Shown: positions 18,169 to 28,628, counted from the first letter of the stretch. The stretch is 64,000 nt of DNA from Enterococcus thailandicus (GCF_001886265.1 NZ_JXLE01000003.1:1-64000), one strand, 5' to 3'. Made by a program: numbers and translations. Notes: generated from the sequence alone by a model not told the origin.

Positions 18169-19550
18169 TAGTTGTCACCCTCCTTTTTAGCAAGATATTC
18201 TTTAAAGCGCCGATCAATTTCCGCTTGTTTTTCTTGACTGATTTTCTTCTCGTCTTTTGGTTGATTTACCCAATCAGGTAATTTTTCTCGGCGTACGTTT
18301 CGACGAGTATTTGTGTAATTTCTCGTTTGCTTTTTCTCTGCGCTTTCTTGGCTTTTCTTTTTAATATGAGCAATCGCATCTTCTGCTGTCATAATTTTCT
18401 GTTGTGCCCATTCGTTAGCAATCGTATTGACATAGTTTGTCCCTAAACTTGCTTGATTTTTGATAACTAATACATAGTTCAGCAACACATTGATGACACT
18501 ACTTGGAAGTCCCGAACGAGAAACAAGTTCTTGCATCAACCACGTTTCTGATTTAGATACATAGCCATTTTTTTCTTTTTTGATTGACTCTAAGTATTTC
18601 ATTGGTGGAACACTTTGGGCCTCTTTAATCAACTGCACAGAGGCTGCAGACAACTGTCCTTGTTTCGTAACTGGTTCAGCCTTTGTGGTTTCGGTAGTGG
18701 CTGAAGTTTCTACAGGCACTTTAACCACGGATGATTGACTAACCGGGTTTGCTAAAAAGATTTTTTGAAGTTCTTTCAAAGACACTTTTTGTTCTGTGAA
18801 GTCGTATGCTTCAACGATTTTTTCACCTAAAGCTAAGTCATCCAAACCATACAATTGCTGATACATTTCGAGTTGTTTGATAATTGATTCCTCTGGTTTT
18901 TCAATATGTTTCTTTTGTAACCAGTTTGTTAAAAAAGCCCAATCAATCGTACTTTTTTCAGACAATCGCTTGGTTTTTGCTTGCTCAGTAAATGTTTCTT
19001 GCAGCTTTTCGATTTGCTGTTTATCAGCGTCAAATGAAGCTTCATTGAATTGATATACTTCTAAAAATTTTTTGGTTTTTTTCTGATAACCTTCTGTTGA
19101 AAATTTTTTTGGCTCGAAACGCTTGACTAACTGGTCGAAGCGACGCTCGCCAACCTTTTCTAATAGTAAAAAGCTTAAAACAGAATCCATAAAGAACTGT
19201 TTCACCGACATTGGTTCTAACAATTCATAAAGAAAGCACGTTCCTAGGCTAGGATCTTCTTTGTAATAAACATCTAATAAGCCAATTCCCTCAAGTTTTT
19301 TTCGTGCTTCGTAAAATTGAGGAATACCACAACCAAGACTACTCAATAAATCTGCGTGAAGTCCTTCTGGTCCTTGGCCAGTTTCTAAAGAAATTTCTGT
19401 CAAAAGAGTAAGGTAAAGACTAAGCGCTTCTCCCCCAATCAAGGGTTGGTAAAGATGTAATAACGCATTTCGGCTTTCTTCTTTTAAAGGACTTTGCTTT
19501 CTTCCTTGGTAGATATTTTTTGGTTGAAGCTCTTTCCAAGCATTTTCCAA
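18168..19550 (-). CDS. dnaB: Replication initiation/membrane attachment protein DnaB
   Basis: The Firmicutes DnaB protein works with DnaD and DnaI in primosome assembly. The chosen frame has about 460 residues, with an N-terminal DnaB-type domain and a C-terminal region (LMQELVSRSGLPSSVINVLL) of the DnaB/DnaD DDBH2 type. I prefer the TTG at 19550 (LENAWKELQPKN) because AAAGGGGG lies 8 bp upstream. An earlier ATG at 19589 would overlap nrdR by 26 bp and has a poor site. It is co-transcribed with nrdR and dnaI. Confidence 0.88.
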   Translation of the reverse strand: MENAWKELQPKNIYQGRKQSPLKEESRNALLHLYQPLIGGEALSLYLTLLTEISLETGQGPEGLHADLLSSLGCGIPQFYEARKKLEGIGLLDVYYKEDPSLGTCFLYELLEPMSVKQFFMDSVLSFLLLEKVGERRFDQLVKRFEPKKFSTEGYQKKTKKFLEVYQFNEASFDADKQQIEKLQETFTEQAKTKRLSEKSTIDWAFLTNWLQKKHIEKPEESIIKQLEMYQQLYGLDDLALGEKIVEAYDFTEQKVSLKELQKIFLANPVSQSSVVKVPVETSATTETTKAEPVTKQGQLSAASVQLIKEAQSVPPMKYLESIKKEKNGYVSKSETWLMQELVSRSGLPSSVINVLLNYVLVIKNQASLGTNYVNTIANEWAQQKIMTAEDAIAHIKKKSQESAEKKQTRNYTNTRRNVRREKLPDWVNQPKDEKKISQEKQAEIDRRFKEYLAKKEGDN

Positions 19551-19563
19551 GGAAATGCCCCCT

Positions 19564-20064
19564 TTATTCTGTACTTTCGTCTTCGTCATCTTTGGATTTG
19601 TTATTTTCTTTTGCCTTCTCCACGATGTCTTGTAGTTCTTTTAGGAACACGGACATATCTTTAAATTGACGGTAGACACTTGCAAAACGAATATATGCAA
19701 TCTCATCCAAATTAACGAGATCTTCCATGACATATTCTCCAATTAAATTGGTTGATACTTCATTTTCTCCTAAACTTCGAACCCGATTTTCCACATGGTT
19801 CACAATTTGCTCCATTTGTTCCATAGCAACTGGACGTTTTTCAGCTGAACGAATCAGCCCTCGCAAAATCTTATCTCGATTAAATTCTTCACGTTCACCG
19901 TTTTTCTTAATAACTAGTAATGGTGCAGCTTCGATTCTTTCAAATGTTGTAAAACGAAATGAGCAATTTTCACACTCACGTCGACGACGAATCGCCCGAC
20001 CATCATCTGCTTGACGGCTATCAATAACACGGGAATTATTATGTTGACATCTTGGACATCTCAT
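19564..20064 (-). CDS. nrdR: Transcriptional repressor NrdR
   Basis: A 166-residue regulator of ribonucleotide reductase genes. The N-terminal zinc ribbon is [17 protein letters not shown] with a second Cys pair in [14 protein letters not shown]. The ATP-cone follows (residues about 50-140) and senses ATP/dATP. The C-terminus is acidic. It heads the nrdR-dnaB-dnaI unit, the usual enterococcal/streptococcal arrangement. The ATG follows a GAGGTGA ribosome site. Confidence 0.97.
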   Translation of the reverse strand: MRCPRCQHNNSRVIDSRQADDGRAIRRRRECENCSFRFTTFERIEAAPLLVIKKNGEREEFNRDKILRGLIRSAEKRPVAMEQMEQIVNHVENRVRSLGENEVSTNLIGEYVMEDLVNLDEIAYIRFASVYRQFKDMSVFLKELQDIVEKAKENNKSKDDEDESTE

Positions 20065-20221
20065 TTAGTTCACCTCATGTATCATTTAAGTTTTATAAAA
20101 AGAACATTCTGCTCTTTCATAGTTAGTTGCATTATAACATGAAACTTTTATGTTAAGCGACTTTCCCAGCTAAAAAGATGCAGTTTCCATCATTAATAAA
20201 GCGTTTTTATTCATTTTTCGC

Positions 20222-20262
20222 AAAAAATGAGCTGTGACAAAATTTTATCACAACTCATTTGC
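20222..20262 (-). terminator. Terminator of the CsbD-like gene
   Basis: The hairpin AAATGAGTTGTGATAAAA/TTTTGTCACAGCTCATTT is followed by T on the minus strand, between the CsbD-like gene and nrdR. Confidence 0.75.
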
Positions 20263-20333
20263 CGGTTGAAACGAAACTGTGAATGATTTTTAATTGTCTG
20301 CTTTTGAACGCATTACTTCATGCTTTCTAAAAA

Positions 20334-20666
20334 CTACAATTTTTCTTCAATACCAGTATAATGTTTTAACCGTTGCTCTTCGATTTTTTGTTCATCAGGG
20401 ATATGTTCAGCATCTGGGAGTGGTTTTTTTGTTCGATCAGACATTTCTTTTTTTCGTTCTTGTGTTAAATCTTGTTGGCGTGCTTCTTTTTCTGCTTGTT
20501 GATCTTCTAATTCAGCAATTCGTGCTTTGTATTGGTCTGCGTTCTTTTTACCGACTTCAGCTTGTGCACGACCCTCATCTTTTAATTCATCTTTATCAAG
20601 TAACTTACCAATTTTTTCTTTGGCAGATCCGACAACTTTATCTTTTTGATTCTTGATATTGCCCAT
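20334..20666 (-). CDS. CsbD-like stress protein with coiled-coil tail
   Basis: A 110-residue hydrophilic protein. The first 30 residues (MGNIKNQKDKVVGSAKEKIG) resemble the CsbD family, small general stress proteins with a K-E-rich helix. The rest (ARIAELEDQQAEKEARQQDL and further) is a charged coiled coil, making it about twice the usual CsbD length of 60-70. An AGGGAGGG site precedes the ATG. It is a single-gene unit with its own terminator. The role is unknown. The N-terminal resemblance is moderate. Confidence 0.65.
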   Translation of the reverse strand: MGNIKNQKDKVVGSAKEKIGKLLDKDELKDEGRAQAEVGKKNADQYKARIAELEDQQAEKEARQQDLTQERKKEMSDRTKKPLPDAEHIPDEQKIEEQRLKHYTGIEEKL

Positions 20667-20815
20667 ACAAATCCCTCCCTTATTCTTATCTTTAGCATAA
20701 CAAAAATAAACAAGATACTCAAAATATACGACTAGCTAATCCTTTCGTCCACGCGATTAAACGCGTGATTTTCATTTTACATGCTTTGCAAACAACTTAA
20801 AGTCACTAAAATAAA

Positions 20816-20854
20816 AAGCAAAGCACTTCGTTCAACCGACGAAGCACTTTGCTT
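20816..20854 (-). terminator. Terminator of coaE
   Basis: The near-perfect stem AAGCAAAGCACTTCGT/ACGAAGCACTTTGCTT with a seven-base loop overlaps the coaE stop and ends in a T-rich tail on the minus strand. Confidence 0.88.
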
Positions 20855-21494
20855 ATTTTATTTTTGTGATAAACGATTGTTGTTTTAACCACAACTCAAC
20901 TTGTTGAACCAACGCTTCCTTTGTCTGAGTATTATCAAACAAAAAGTCAGCTCGTTCTTTTTTCGTTTCAATCGACCATTGCGTCTTTATTCGTTTCAAC
21001 GCTTCAGCTTCTGTCAACTGATTTCTTTTCATCAATCGTTCGAGCTGAATCGCTTCTGTGGTATAGACAACTGCTACAGCATCCATGTAACGTTCATAAT
21101 GTCCTTCAAACAACAAAGGAACATCAACAACAACCAAGGGATTATGCTGTTTTTTTTCAGCAATTTGTTGTTTGATACGTCCGCGAATAAACGGATTTAA
21201 CACACGATTTAGTGTTTGGCGTAATTCGTTATCCGCAAACACGATGGCACCTAATTGTTTTCGATTTAGCGTACCATCTTCATTTAAGATCTGTTTACCA
21301 AACACTTCAACGATTGCAGACAAACCAGCGGTTCCAGGCTCGACGACCTCTCTTGCTACTACATCACCATCAATTACTGGAATCCCATGCTTTTTAAAGA
21401 CTTCAGTAACTGTACTTTTACCTGTTGCAATGCTTCCTGTTAAACCTAAAACAAAACCTACTTTGGTATTTTCAGTTGCTGACATTTTGGACAA
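20853..21494 (-). CDS. coaE: Dephospho-CoA kinase
   Basis: CoaE makes CoA from dephospho-CoA in the last CoA biosynthesis step. The protein has about 214 residues with the P-loop GLTGSIATGKST near residues 17-28, and DGDVVAREVVEPGTAGL and DVPLLFEGHYERYMDAV as further conserved segments. I choose the TTG at 21494 because AAGGGGG lies 8 bp upstream. An ATG three codons later (21485) is possible. It overlaps the 3' end of mutM and is co-transcribed with it. Confidence 0.92.
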   Translation of the reverse strand: MSKMSATENTKVGFVLGLTGSIATGKSTVTEVFKKHGIPVIDGDVVAREVVEPGTAGLSAIVEVFGKQILNEDGTLNRKQLGAIVFADNELRQTLNRVLNPFIRGRIKQQIAEKKQHNPLVVVDVPLLFEGHYERYMDAVAVVYTTEAIQLERLMKRNQLTEAEALKRIKTQWSIETKKERADFLFDNTQTKEALVQQVELWLKQQSFITKIK

Positions 21495-22294
21495 TAGTGA
21501 GTCCCCCTTTGTGCAACTTTTGTTTTGACGATTGGTGTTTGACAACGCACACATGGCTGGCCTGTTTGACCATAAACATGAAGTGCCATTTGAAAACTAC
21601 CTGCTTCACCAAGTGCGTTGAGATAACTACGAATGGTTGTTCCACCTGCTTCCACCGCTCTTCCCAATACATCAATGATTGCTAAGCGAAGTGCCGCAAT
21701 TTCTTTTCCTTTTAATGTATTGGCGGGCTGCTCTGGATGGATTTTTGCTTCCCATAATGCTTCATCTACATAAATATTGCCTAATCCCGTGACTAAGCGT
21801 TGATCCAATAGCAACGGTTTGATTGCTTTATGTGATTTTTTGAGACCTGCTTCAAATTCTGCCAAAGTAAATAACTCTGGTAGAGGTTCTGGACCTAACT
21901 TCATGATTCCGCGATAAGAATCACTTTGTCCTTTTGCCACCAGCGTCATTCGACCAAATTTACGAACGTCATTATAACGAAGCTGACTGCCATCATCAAA
22001 AAAGAAAATGACATGAGTATGTTTATCTAATGGTTGATTTTCTTCCACAAAGGAATATTTTCCTTCCATTCGTAAATGAGAAATCAACTCGTAATTGGTT
22101 AAATGAAAAATCAGAAACTTGCCACGACGTCCAATTGATTCGATGGTTTCACCAATCAACGTTGCTTCAAAAATCGGTGCTTCTGGTTGTTCAATAATTT
22201 TGGGCCACAAGACTTGCACTTTTTGAATCTTTTTTCCTGTGACCAAACGTTCTAGCCCTTTACGGACCGTTTCAACTTCTGGTAATTCAGGCAT
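21458..22294 (-). CDS. mutM: Formamidopyrimidine-DNA glycosylase
   Basis: A 278-residue DNA repair glycosylase that removes 8-oxoguanine and Fapy bases. The N-terminal catalytic proline and glutamate are in PELPEVETVRKGLE, and the zinc finger CVRCQTPIVKTKV-CPKCQ is at the C-terminus, so it is fully conserved. It lies between polA (24 bp upstream) and coaE (overlapping), the standard Firmicutes order. The ATG follows an AAAGGTG-type site. Confidence 0.97.
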   Translation of the reverse strand: MPELPEVETVRKGLERLVTGKKIQKVQVLWPKIIEQPEAPIFEATLIGETIESIGRRGKFLIFHLTNYELISHLRMEGKYSFVEENQPLDKHTHVIFFFDDGSQLRYNDVRKFGRMTLVAKGQSDSYRGIMKLGPEPLPELFTLAEFEAGLKKSHKAIKPLLLDQRLVTGLGNIYVDEALWEAKIHPEQPANTLKGKEIAALRLAIIDVLGRAVEAGGTTIRSYLNALGEAGSFQMALHVYGQTGQPCVRCQTPIVKTKVAQRGTHYCPKCQQLKIPK

Positions 22295-22318
22295 GTTTCT
22301 TCTTCACCTTTTTCTTTT

Positions 22319-24964
22319 TTATTTGGCTTCGTACCATGTTTTGCCCCAACTACTATCAGTAATCAATGGCACATGTAGCGAAACAGCATTTTCCATTACT
22401 TCTTTGACTAATTGATCTAATGCTTCTAATTCGTGTTCCGGAACTTCAAAAACTAATTCATCGTGTACTTGTAATAACATTGTTGCTTCTAGTTTTTCTT
22501 CTTTCAATCGTTTCGCCAAATCAATCATCGCAATTTTTAAAATATCAGCTGCGCTACCTTGAATTGGTGTATTGATAGCCGTCCGTTCTGCAAACGAACG
22601 TAAGTTAAAGTTTCTTGAATTGATTTCTGGTAAATAGCGACGACGATGATAAAGTGTTTCCACAAAGCCCTGATCTTTTGCTTCGCGAACAATACGTTCC
22701 ATGTATGATTTCACGCCAGGGTATTTATCAAAATAAGTGTCGATATATTGTTGCGCTGCTTTTCGAGAAATACCAAGATTTTGCGATAAGCCATAATCCG
22801 AGATACCATACACAATCCCAAAGTTGACAGCTTTTGCTTGGCGACGCATATTTGGTGTTACGTCCTCTGCCTTTTCAATCCCAAAGACCCGCATTGCCGT
22901 ACTTGCATGGATATCTTGACCTTCCAAAAAGGCAGCTTTCAGATGTTCATCATCAGAAATGTGTGCTAATACACGTAACTCGATTTGAGAGTAGTCAGAA
23001 GAATAAATCAACCAATCTTTTTTTCTTGGAACAAATGCTTCACGGATTTTCCGACCTTCTTCTAAACGAATCGGAATATTTTGCAAGTTCGGATCAACTG
23101 AACTCAAGCGACCAGTTTGGGTCAGTGTCTGAACGTAACGAGTATGCACTTTACCATCAGATTGGATCACTTTTAATAGCCCTTCTACATAAGTTGACTG
23201 GATTTTTGCAATTTGACGGTAGACTAAGATGTCGTCAACGATTGGTGCTTGTTCTCTCAGTTGTTCTAACACATCCACCGCTGTTGAATAACCTGTTTTG
23301 GTTTTCTTAATAACAGGCAGGCCCATTTTTTCAAACAGGATAACACCTAATTGTTTAGGTGAATTCAGGTTGAACTCTTCGCCAGCTTCCGTATAAATTT
23401 TTTCTTCAATTTCTTTTAGACGCTCCGAAAATTCAATCTTCATTTCTTGTAAACGTGAAGCATCGACTTTAATTCCACTAATTTCCATTTCTGCCAAGAT
23501 TTGTGACAGTGGTAGTTCCATTTTATAAAACAAGTCTGCTTGATTTTTTTCTTCTAGCTCTTTGTTCAAAATTGGTGTCAGGGCATTGATTGCTGCAACT
23601 TTACGAGCAAGATGCGCAAAGAAAACTTCTTCCTCTTCCGGTAATCCTTTTTTGGCACCTTTTCCATAAACCGCTTCGTCTGATTGGATATCTTGATAGC
23701 CATAATGTGCGGCTACTCCTTCGATATCACTGCTTTTATCGTTAGTATCTAACAAATAAGAGCCCAAAAGAACATCAAAATCAATTCCTTGTGTCTTGCC
23801 AGTATAACGGTTCAAGGCAACATATGTCCGTTTGGCATCATAAACTTTTTTCAGGCGTGTTCCATCAGTCAACCACTCTTTAAATGCGTCGCTTTCGAAA
23901 ATACTTAGATCATTGGTCACATAAATTTTTTCTTTTGTCCCCCAAGAAACGCCGACAATGTCTTCTGTATGATAATTTTCGCCTAACATTTCGACATAAA
24001 GTGCCATGTCTGTAGTAAACATTTCTGGTTGATACTCCGTCACTACTTCAAATAGAACATCTGCCAGCTCGGGCTCTTCCTCATGGATATCAAGCTTAGC
24101 TAAAAATTGCTTAAATTCCATTTCTTGATAAAACGGAACTAATTTTTCTAAGTCTTTTCCTTCATATTTCAATGAATCAATTGTGACATCAACAGGTGCA
24201 TGTGTGTTGATTGTAGCTAATTTTTTGGACAGAAAAGCTTGTTCTTGATCATTAATCAGGTTTTCCTTCATCTTGCTTTTTTTCATTTCAGCAATATGTT
24301 CGTAGACGCCTTCGACTGAACCATATTCTTTCAACAATTTAATCGCTGTTTTCTCACCAATTTTGGTTACGCCAGGGATATTATCAGAAGCATCACCGGC
24401 TAGTCCTTTCATGTCGATAATTTGTTTAGGCGTCAATCCATCATACTTTTCTGCGATATGTTCTGGTGTGTAACTTTCAATATCGCTCACACCTTTCACG
24501 GTAATGTCTACTTTGATAGCATCAGTAGCTAACTGTGTCAAATCTCGATCTCCTGAAAGAATAACAACATCAAATGCTTCTTTATCTACTTTTTCTGCCA
24601 ACGTACCAATAATATCATCGGCTTCATAATTTGGTAGTTCATAATATTTTACGCCTAGCCCTGTTAACAATTCACGAATGTAAGGCATCTGTTCTTTAAA
24701 TTCACCAGGTGTTTTTGAACGTCCACCTTTATATTCAGCGTACATCTCTGTACGGAAAGTTGTTTTTCCTGCATCAAAGGCAACTAATACGTGTGTTGGT
24801 TGTTCTTTTTGCATCACATTCTCAAACATTGTGTTAAAAGCGTAAATTGCATTGGTATGCAACCCATTTCGATTTTTAAAACGTTCTAGTGAGTTATGCA
24901 ACGCGAAAAATGCGCGAAAGGCGACGCTATTTCCGTCGACCAATAATAATTTATTTTTTGTCAT
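22319..24964 (-). CDS. polA: DNA polymerase I
   Basis: An 881-residue polymerase. The 5'-3' exonuclease domain occupies residues 1-300 (LLLVDGNSVAFRAF, EYKGGRSKTPGEF). The 3'-5' exonuclease-like domain lies around 310-470, and the polymerase domain follows with the motifs SSDYSQIELRVLAHIS, RRQAKAVNFGIVYGIS and LQVHDELVFEVP. The proofreading motif FDTET of the E. coli enzyme is not present at the equivalent place (MALYVEMLG), so the proofreading site is probably inactive, as in other Gram-positive PolA proteins. GAGGAG is 9 bp before the ATG. Confidence 0.97.
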   Translation of the reverse strand: MTKNKLLLVDGNSVAFRAFFALHNSLERFKNRNGLHTNAIYAFNTMFENVMQKEQPTHVLVAFDAGKTTFRTEMYAEYKGGRSKTPGEFKEQMPYIRELLTGLGVKYYELPNYEADDIIGTLAEKVDKEAFDVVILSGDRDLTQLATDAIKVDITVKGVSDIESYTPEHIAEKYDGLTPKQIIDMKGLAGDASDNIPGVTKIGEKTAIKLLKEYGSVEGVYEHIAEMKKSKMKENLINDQEQAFLSKKLATINTHAPVDVTIDSLKYEGKDLEKLVPFYQEMEFKQFLAKLDIHEEEPELADVLFEVVTEYQPEMFTTDMALYVEMLGENYHTEDIVGVSWGTKEKIYVTNDLSIFESDAFKEWLTDGTRLKKVYDAKRTYVALNRYTGKTQGIDFDVLLGSYLLDTNDKSSDIEGVAAHYGYQDIQSDEAVYGKGAKKGLPEEEEVFFAHLARKVAAINALTPILNKELEEKNQADLFYKMELPLSQILAEMEISGIKVDASRLQEMKIEFSERLKEIEEKIYTEAGEEFNLNSPKQLGVILFEKMGLPVIKKTKTGYSTAVDVLEQLREQAPIVDDILVYRQIAKIQSTYVEGLLKVIQSDGKVHTRYVQTLTQTGRLSSVDPNLQNIPIRLEEGRKIREAFVPRKKDWLIYSSDYSQIELRVLAHISDDEHLKAAFLEGQDIHASTAMRVFGIEKAEDVTPNMRRQAKAVNFGIVYGISDYGLSQNLGISRKAAQQYIDTYFDKYPGVKSYMERIVREAKDQGFVETLYHRRRYLPEINSRNFNLRSFAERTAINTPIQGSAADILKIAMIDLAKRLKEEKLEATMLLQVHDELVFEVPEHELEALDQLVKEVMENAVSLHVPLITDSSWGKTWYEAK

Positions 24965-25032
24965 ATCAATTAGCTCCTCATCCGTAAAGTTCTTATTTAT
25001 TCTAACAAAGAATGTCTTGGAAAGCGAAAAGA

Positions 25033-25072
25033 AAAAACGGATAGGAGAAAATGTTTATCTCCTACCCGTTTC
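25033..25072 (-). terminator. Terminator of the Bax inhibitor-like gene
   Basis: The stem AAACGG-TAGGAGA/TCTCCTA-CCGTTT is followed by TTTTTT on the minus strand. Confidence 0.8.
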
Positions 25073-25083
25073 AATGTTAAAAA

Positions 25084-25767
25084 TTAATTGTTTCGTCCAA
25101 AAATTCGTAGAAATGCAAGGAACAAGTTGATAAAGTCTAAATACAATTGAAGAGCCATGAACACTGCCACACCACTGTTTGCTGTTCCATTACTTTGAAT
25201 GTACACTTTACGAATATTTTGATTGTCATAAGCAGTGATTCCAGCAAAAATCAAGACTAACAAGATTGAGATGAAGAAATCGACTGCACTACTATGAAGT
25301 AAGAAAATATTGACAAACATGGCAATGATCACACCGATCAATGCAGCTAATCCTGCGCGACCAATCCCACTCAAATCTTTTTTAGTAACCATTCCCACAA
25401 TTGACATCCCGATAAACATGCCTGTTGCAGTCAAAAATGCTTGCGTAATTGTTCCAATATCATAAAAAGCAAGCGTCACAGCCAGTACCAAGCCATTTAA
25501 TAATGAATAGGCAATAAAGCCACCAATAGCTAAACTTGGATTTTTTTGAGCCTTTGCACTTAAAACCAATACTAAAATGATTTGAACAATCCAAAGTCCC
25601 ATAAAACCTAATGGAAAGCCATTAATAAATGTTGCTACTTGTTGCGGAAAAACTGAGAGTGCTAAGTATGAAGTCAATGCACTTAACGCCAATCCCACAC
25701 CTAGGAAGCCATACACTTTAGAATAGAAACGATTGATTCCTTCATTTGCTACGCTTTGATTATTCAT
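25084..25767 (-). CDS. Bax inhibitor-1 family (YccA/YbhL-like) membrane protein
   Basis: A 227-residue protein with seven membrane helices and the family signature ITAYDNQNIRKVYIQ near residue 180. Relatives are calcium-leak channels or stress-linked membrane proteins. Start at 25767; the 8-bp overlap with the upstream MaoC-like gene suggests coupling. The substrate and function in this organism are not known. Confidence 0.9.
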   Translation of the reverse strand: MNNQSVANEGINRFYSKVYGFLGVGLALSALTSYLALSVFPQQVATFINGFPLGFMGLWIVQIILVLVLSAKAQKNPSLAIGGFIAYSLLNGLVLAVTLAFYDIGTITQAFLTATGMFIGMSIVGMVTKKDLSGIGRAGLAALIGVIIAMFVNIFLLHSSAVDFFISILLVLIFAGITAYDNQNIRKVYIQSNGTANSGVAVFMALQLYLDFINLFLAFLRIFGRNN

Positions 25768-26245
25768 TTAGTTCACCTTCACTTTCAAATTCAATTTCTA
25801 GTTCTGGGTCAGCAGGTGGCTGAACCATTACTACAGCATCGAGTACGCGATTCCCTTCCCCATTTTCTGCTTCAACAGAAATCGTAACGACGTCTTTCAT
25901 TTTATCTACTTTTATGACCTCAAATTGGAAAGTCAATGTTTCGTAGTGGAAAACTGGTTCAATAAAATTCACAGAAAAATTCACAACGTGTGAGCCTGGA
26001 CCAGGTAAATGCTTAGAAATAGCACTTGTAATGATACCCATTAACATCACAGATGGCACAATTGGTTGTTGATACTCCGTTTTTTGTGCAAAATCATGCT
26101 GAATGTATAATGGATTAGCATCATTCGTCAATCCTAAATAAAGCAACAGTTGATTGTCTTCAATTGATTCTGTTAAAGACAACGAGTCGCCTTCCTCTAA
26201 CTCATTTATTGTTTTTCCTAATTTTCTCGGCTTACCTATATTCAA
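25760..26245 (-). CDS. MaoC-like hot-dog dehydratase protein
   Basis: A 161-residue protein with a single hot-dog domain. The segment LGLTNDANPLYIQHDFAQKT matches the MaoC (R)-hydratase signature with its Asp and His pair, and the tail is acidic (PELEIEFESEGELNE). It might hydrate enoyl-CoA/ACP or bind acyl groups. A lone enzyme of this kind near murC and a Bax-like gene gives no pathway clue. It overlaps the next gene by 8 bp. Confidence 0.8.
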   Translation of the reverse strand: MNIGKPRKLGKTINELEEGDSLSLTESIEDNQLLLYLGLTNDANPLYIQHDFAQKTEYQQPIVPSVMLMGIITSAISKHLPGPGSHVVNFSVNFIEPVFHYETLTFQFEVIKVDKMKDVVTISVEAENGEGNRVLDAVVMVQPPADPELEIEFESEGELNE

Positions 26246-26340
26246 AATAGAAACCCTCCAGTTTTATTTTACTCAAGAACAATTGTACCAAAACCAAGCA
26301 AAAAGGCAAGTTATGGAAACCGCACTTTTTATATACAAGA

Positions 26341-26377
26341 AAGCAGCCAAAAAGACAAAACTTTTTTGGCCGCTTTT
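26341..26377 (-). terminator. Terminator of murC
   Basis: The hairpin GCGGCCAAAAAAG/CTTTTTGGCTGC follows the murC stop on the minus strand and ends in TTTC; it lies upstream of the MaoC-like gene. Confidence 0.75.
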
Positions 26378-26402
26378 GATTGATTTCGTCATTTGTTAGT
26401 GA

Positions 26403-27737
26403 TTACAAGACGTTTCTTGTAGTATTGCTTAATAGTTTTTCATAGGCTTGTTCAAATTTTTGAACATCACCAGCTCCCATAAAGATAACAACTGCATCAT
26501 GGTAGTCTAACAATGGTGAAACGTTATTTTCTTTCAGAACTTGCCCGCCTTTTTGAACTTTTTCACCTAGGTCTTCGATCTTAACATCACCTTGTTTTTC
26601 ACGAGCTGAACCGAAAATATCACATAAGTACACGCGGTCTGCTAAATCTAATGCTTCAGCAAACTCATCCATCAACGCAATTGTTCGCGTAAAGGTATGC
26701 GGTTGAAAGACAGCAATGATTTCTTTATCTGGATATTTTTGACGTGCACCATCAATAGTTGCACGAATTTCTGCTGGATGATGTGCGTAGTCATCAACAA
26801 TTGTCATGTCTGAAACGATTTTTTCGCTGAAACGACGTTTTACGCCAGGGAAAGTCAACATTTCTTCTGACACTTCTTTAAGGTCTAAGTCTTCAAAGTA
26901 AGCAACAGCGATTACGCTTAAGGCATTTAGAATATTATGTTTTCCAAAAGCAGGAACCACAAAATGACCGATAAATTCGTCTTCATGGTACACATCAAAA
27001 GCTGAACCAGTTGTTGTTCGTTCAATATTTCGTGCTTGGATATCATCATTTTCGCTAATTCCATAGTAATAAATTGGCACGTCTGCTTCTAATTTTCTTA
27101 GATATTCATCATCACCATACGCAAAAATTGCTTTTTTCACTTGGCGAGCCATTGTTTGGAACGCGTTGTGTACATCTTCAATACTTGTATAGTAATCAGG
27201 ATGATCAAAATCAATATTTGTCATAATCACATAATCAGGTGAATAAGCTAAGAAGTGACGACGATATTCACAAGCTTCAAATGCGAAAAATTCTGCACGT
27301 GGATCGCCATGTCCAGTACCGTCACCAATCAAATAACTTGTTGGGCGAACGCCTGTCAACACATGTGAAAGTAAACCAGTTGTACTTGTTTTACCGTGTG
27401 ATCCAGTTACCGCGATACTTGTATAGTTTTGAATAAAGTCACCAATAAAATCATGGTAACGAATCACTTCAAGACCAAGTTCTTTGGCACGTTGAATTTC
27501 TTCATGAGTGTCAGGAAACGCATTCCCTGCGATGACTGTCATACCTGGTTTAATGTTATCTGCGCTAAATGGCAAGATTGTTATGTTTGCTTTTTCTAAA
27601 TCTCTTTGTGTAAAGAAATATTTTTCAATATCTGATCCTTGAACATTTAGTCCTTCTTCATGTAATACTAGCGCCAATGAGCTCATTCCTGAACCTTTGA
27701 TACCAACAAAATGATATAATTTTTCTTGATTTGTCAT
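26403..27737 (-). CDS. murC: UDP-N-acetylmuramate-L-alanine ligase
   Basis: A 444-residue Mur ligase that adds L-Ala to UDP-MurNAc in peptidoglycan synthesis. The nucleotide motif [14 protein letters not shown] is near residues 13-26, the ATP P-loop [12 protein letters not shown] is near 111-122, and [14 protein letters not shown] is the family signature. Full-length for the family. A single gene between two terminators or promoters. Confidence 0.97.
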   Translation of the reverse strand: MTNQEKLYHFVGIKGSGMSSLALVLHEEGLNVQGSDIEKYFFTQRDLEKANITILPFSADNIKPGMTVIAGNAFPDTHEEIQRAKELGLEVIRYHDFIGDFIQNYTSIAVTGSHGKTSTTGLLSHVLTGVRPTSYLIGDGTGHGDPRAEFFAFEACEYRRHFLAYSPDYVIMTNIDFDHPDYYTSIEDVHNAFQTMARQVKKAIFAYGDDEYLRKLEADVPIYYYGISENDDIQARNIERTTTGSAFDVYHEDEFIGHFVVPAFGKHNILNALSVIAVAYFEDLDLKEVSEEMLTFPGVKRRFSEKIVSDMTIVDDYAHHPAEIRATIDGARQKYPDKEIIAVFQPHTFTRTIALMDEFAEALDLADRVYLCDIFGSAREKQGDVKIEDLGEKVQKGGQVLKENNVSPLLDYHDAVVIFMGAGDVQKFEQAYEKLLSNTTRNVL

Positions 27738-27866
27738 TTGAATCCTCTTCTCTTATCTATCATCCATTATTCATTCACATATTCAACACGTTTTTCATTA
27801 TCTTATAAACAAATAAAAATTTCAACCAAATTTATTCGCAAACGACGTTTCTTACGAAATAATGAG

Positions 27867-28628
27867 TTACGTACGACAAAATTGCCAATTTGTCTGGGTC
27901 AAAATTTCTTGATAAGCTATCCAAATTTCTTTTGGAACTTCGACATGATTAAGGTAACCTTTCCCCTTAGGACCATAACCATGTTCATCATCATGTAAGC
28001 GAGCAATCTCTCCAAGCACTAATGACTTAAAGTAATTCAATGGCCACTGATTATCTAATTCTGGTTGTTTAAATGTCATAACAGCATTTGATCCTTCCTC
28101 GTGCCAACGCTCCAATTGTGGAACAATTGGTACATAATTTTCAAATTCAACGGCTGTGTTTCCCCAAACTTTTTCAAAAGTTGCTCTTGTTCGTCGCTGT
28201 AGTATAGGATCATTCATCAGTAAAACTTTTTGTGGAGATAACTGCATCTTTTGCAGTTTATCTAACGCAAATTGAGCATTTTCTCCAGAATTTGTAGAAT
28301 GTGACTCAACAAGTAACTGCGCATCTGAAAAATGATATTTTTCTTTTAAATAGCAACGATACATCTCGCTTTCGCTAAGCGTTTCTGCAAATAAAAATCC
28401 TTGATCCGCAAAGTTTTTACGAAGTACAGGCGTCGCATGGCCAACCCCGCCTACTAAAAAAAGATGAGCAATCTGTTTGTTTCGTAAAAGGTCAGCTGCA
28501 TGATCAACCAAAACTGGTAACCCGTTTCCTGCAAGGATTAGTAGCGGAGCTGTTTGGTTTGGTTCTTCTGAACTCGTAGCTGGCTGATCAGCTAAAAATG
28601 CTAGTAGCAGATTCCAATTATCAATCAT
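27867..28628 (-). CDS. YdcF-type DUF218 protein
   Basis: A 253-residue cytoplasmic DUF218 protein. It has APLLILAGNGLPVLVDHAAD and VESHSTNSGENAQFALDKL with the conserved Ser, Thr and Glu-Asn, and LLMNDPILQRRTRATFEKVW. Relatives include YdcF of E. coli, which binds SAM, and enzymes of the vancomycin/SanA type that are membrane-anchored. This one has no membrane segment. Its function is unknown. It is the downstream gene after sprT-like. Confidence 0.8.
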   Translation of the reverse strand: MIDNWNLLLAFLADQPATSSEEPNQTAPLLILAGNGLPVLVDHAADLLRNKQIAHLFLVGGVGHATPVLRKNFADQGFLFAETLSESEMYRCYLKEKYHFSDAQLLVESHSTNSGENAQFALDKLQKMQLSPQKVLLMNDPILQRRTRATFEKVWGNTAVEFENYVPIVPQLERWHEEGSNAVMTFKQPELDNQWPLNYFKSLVLGEIARLHDDEHGYGPKGKGYLNHVEVPKEIWIAYQEILTQTNWQFCRT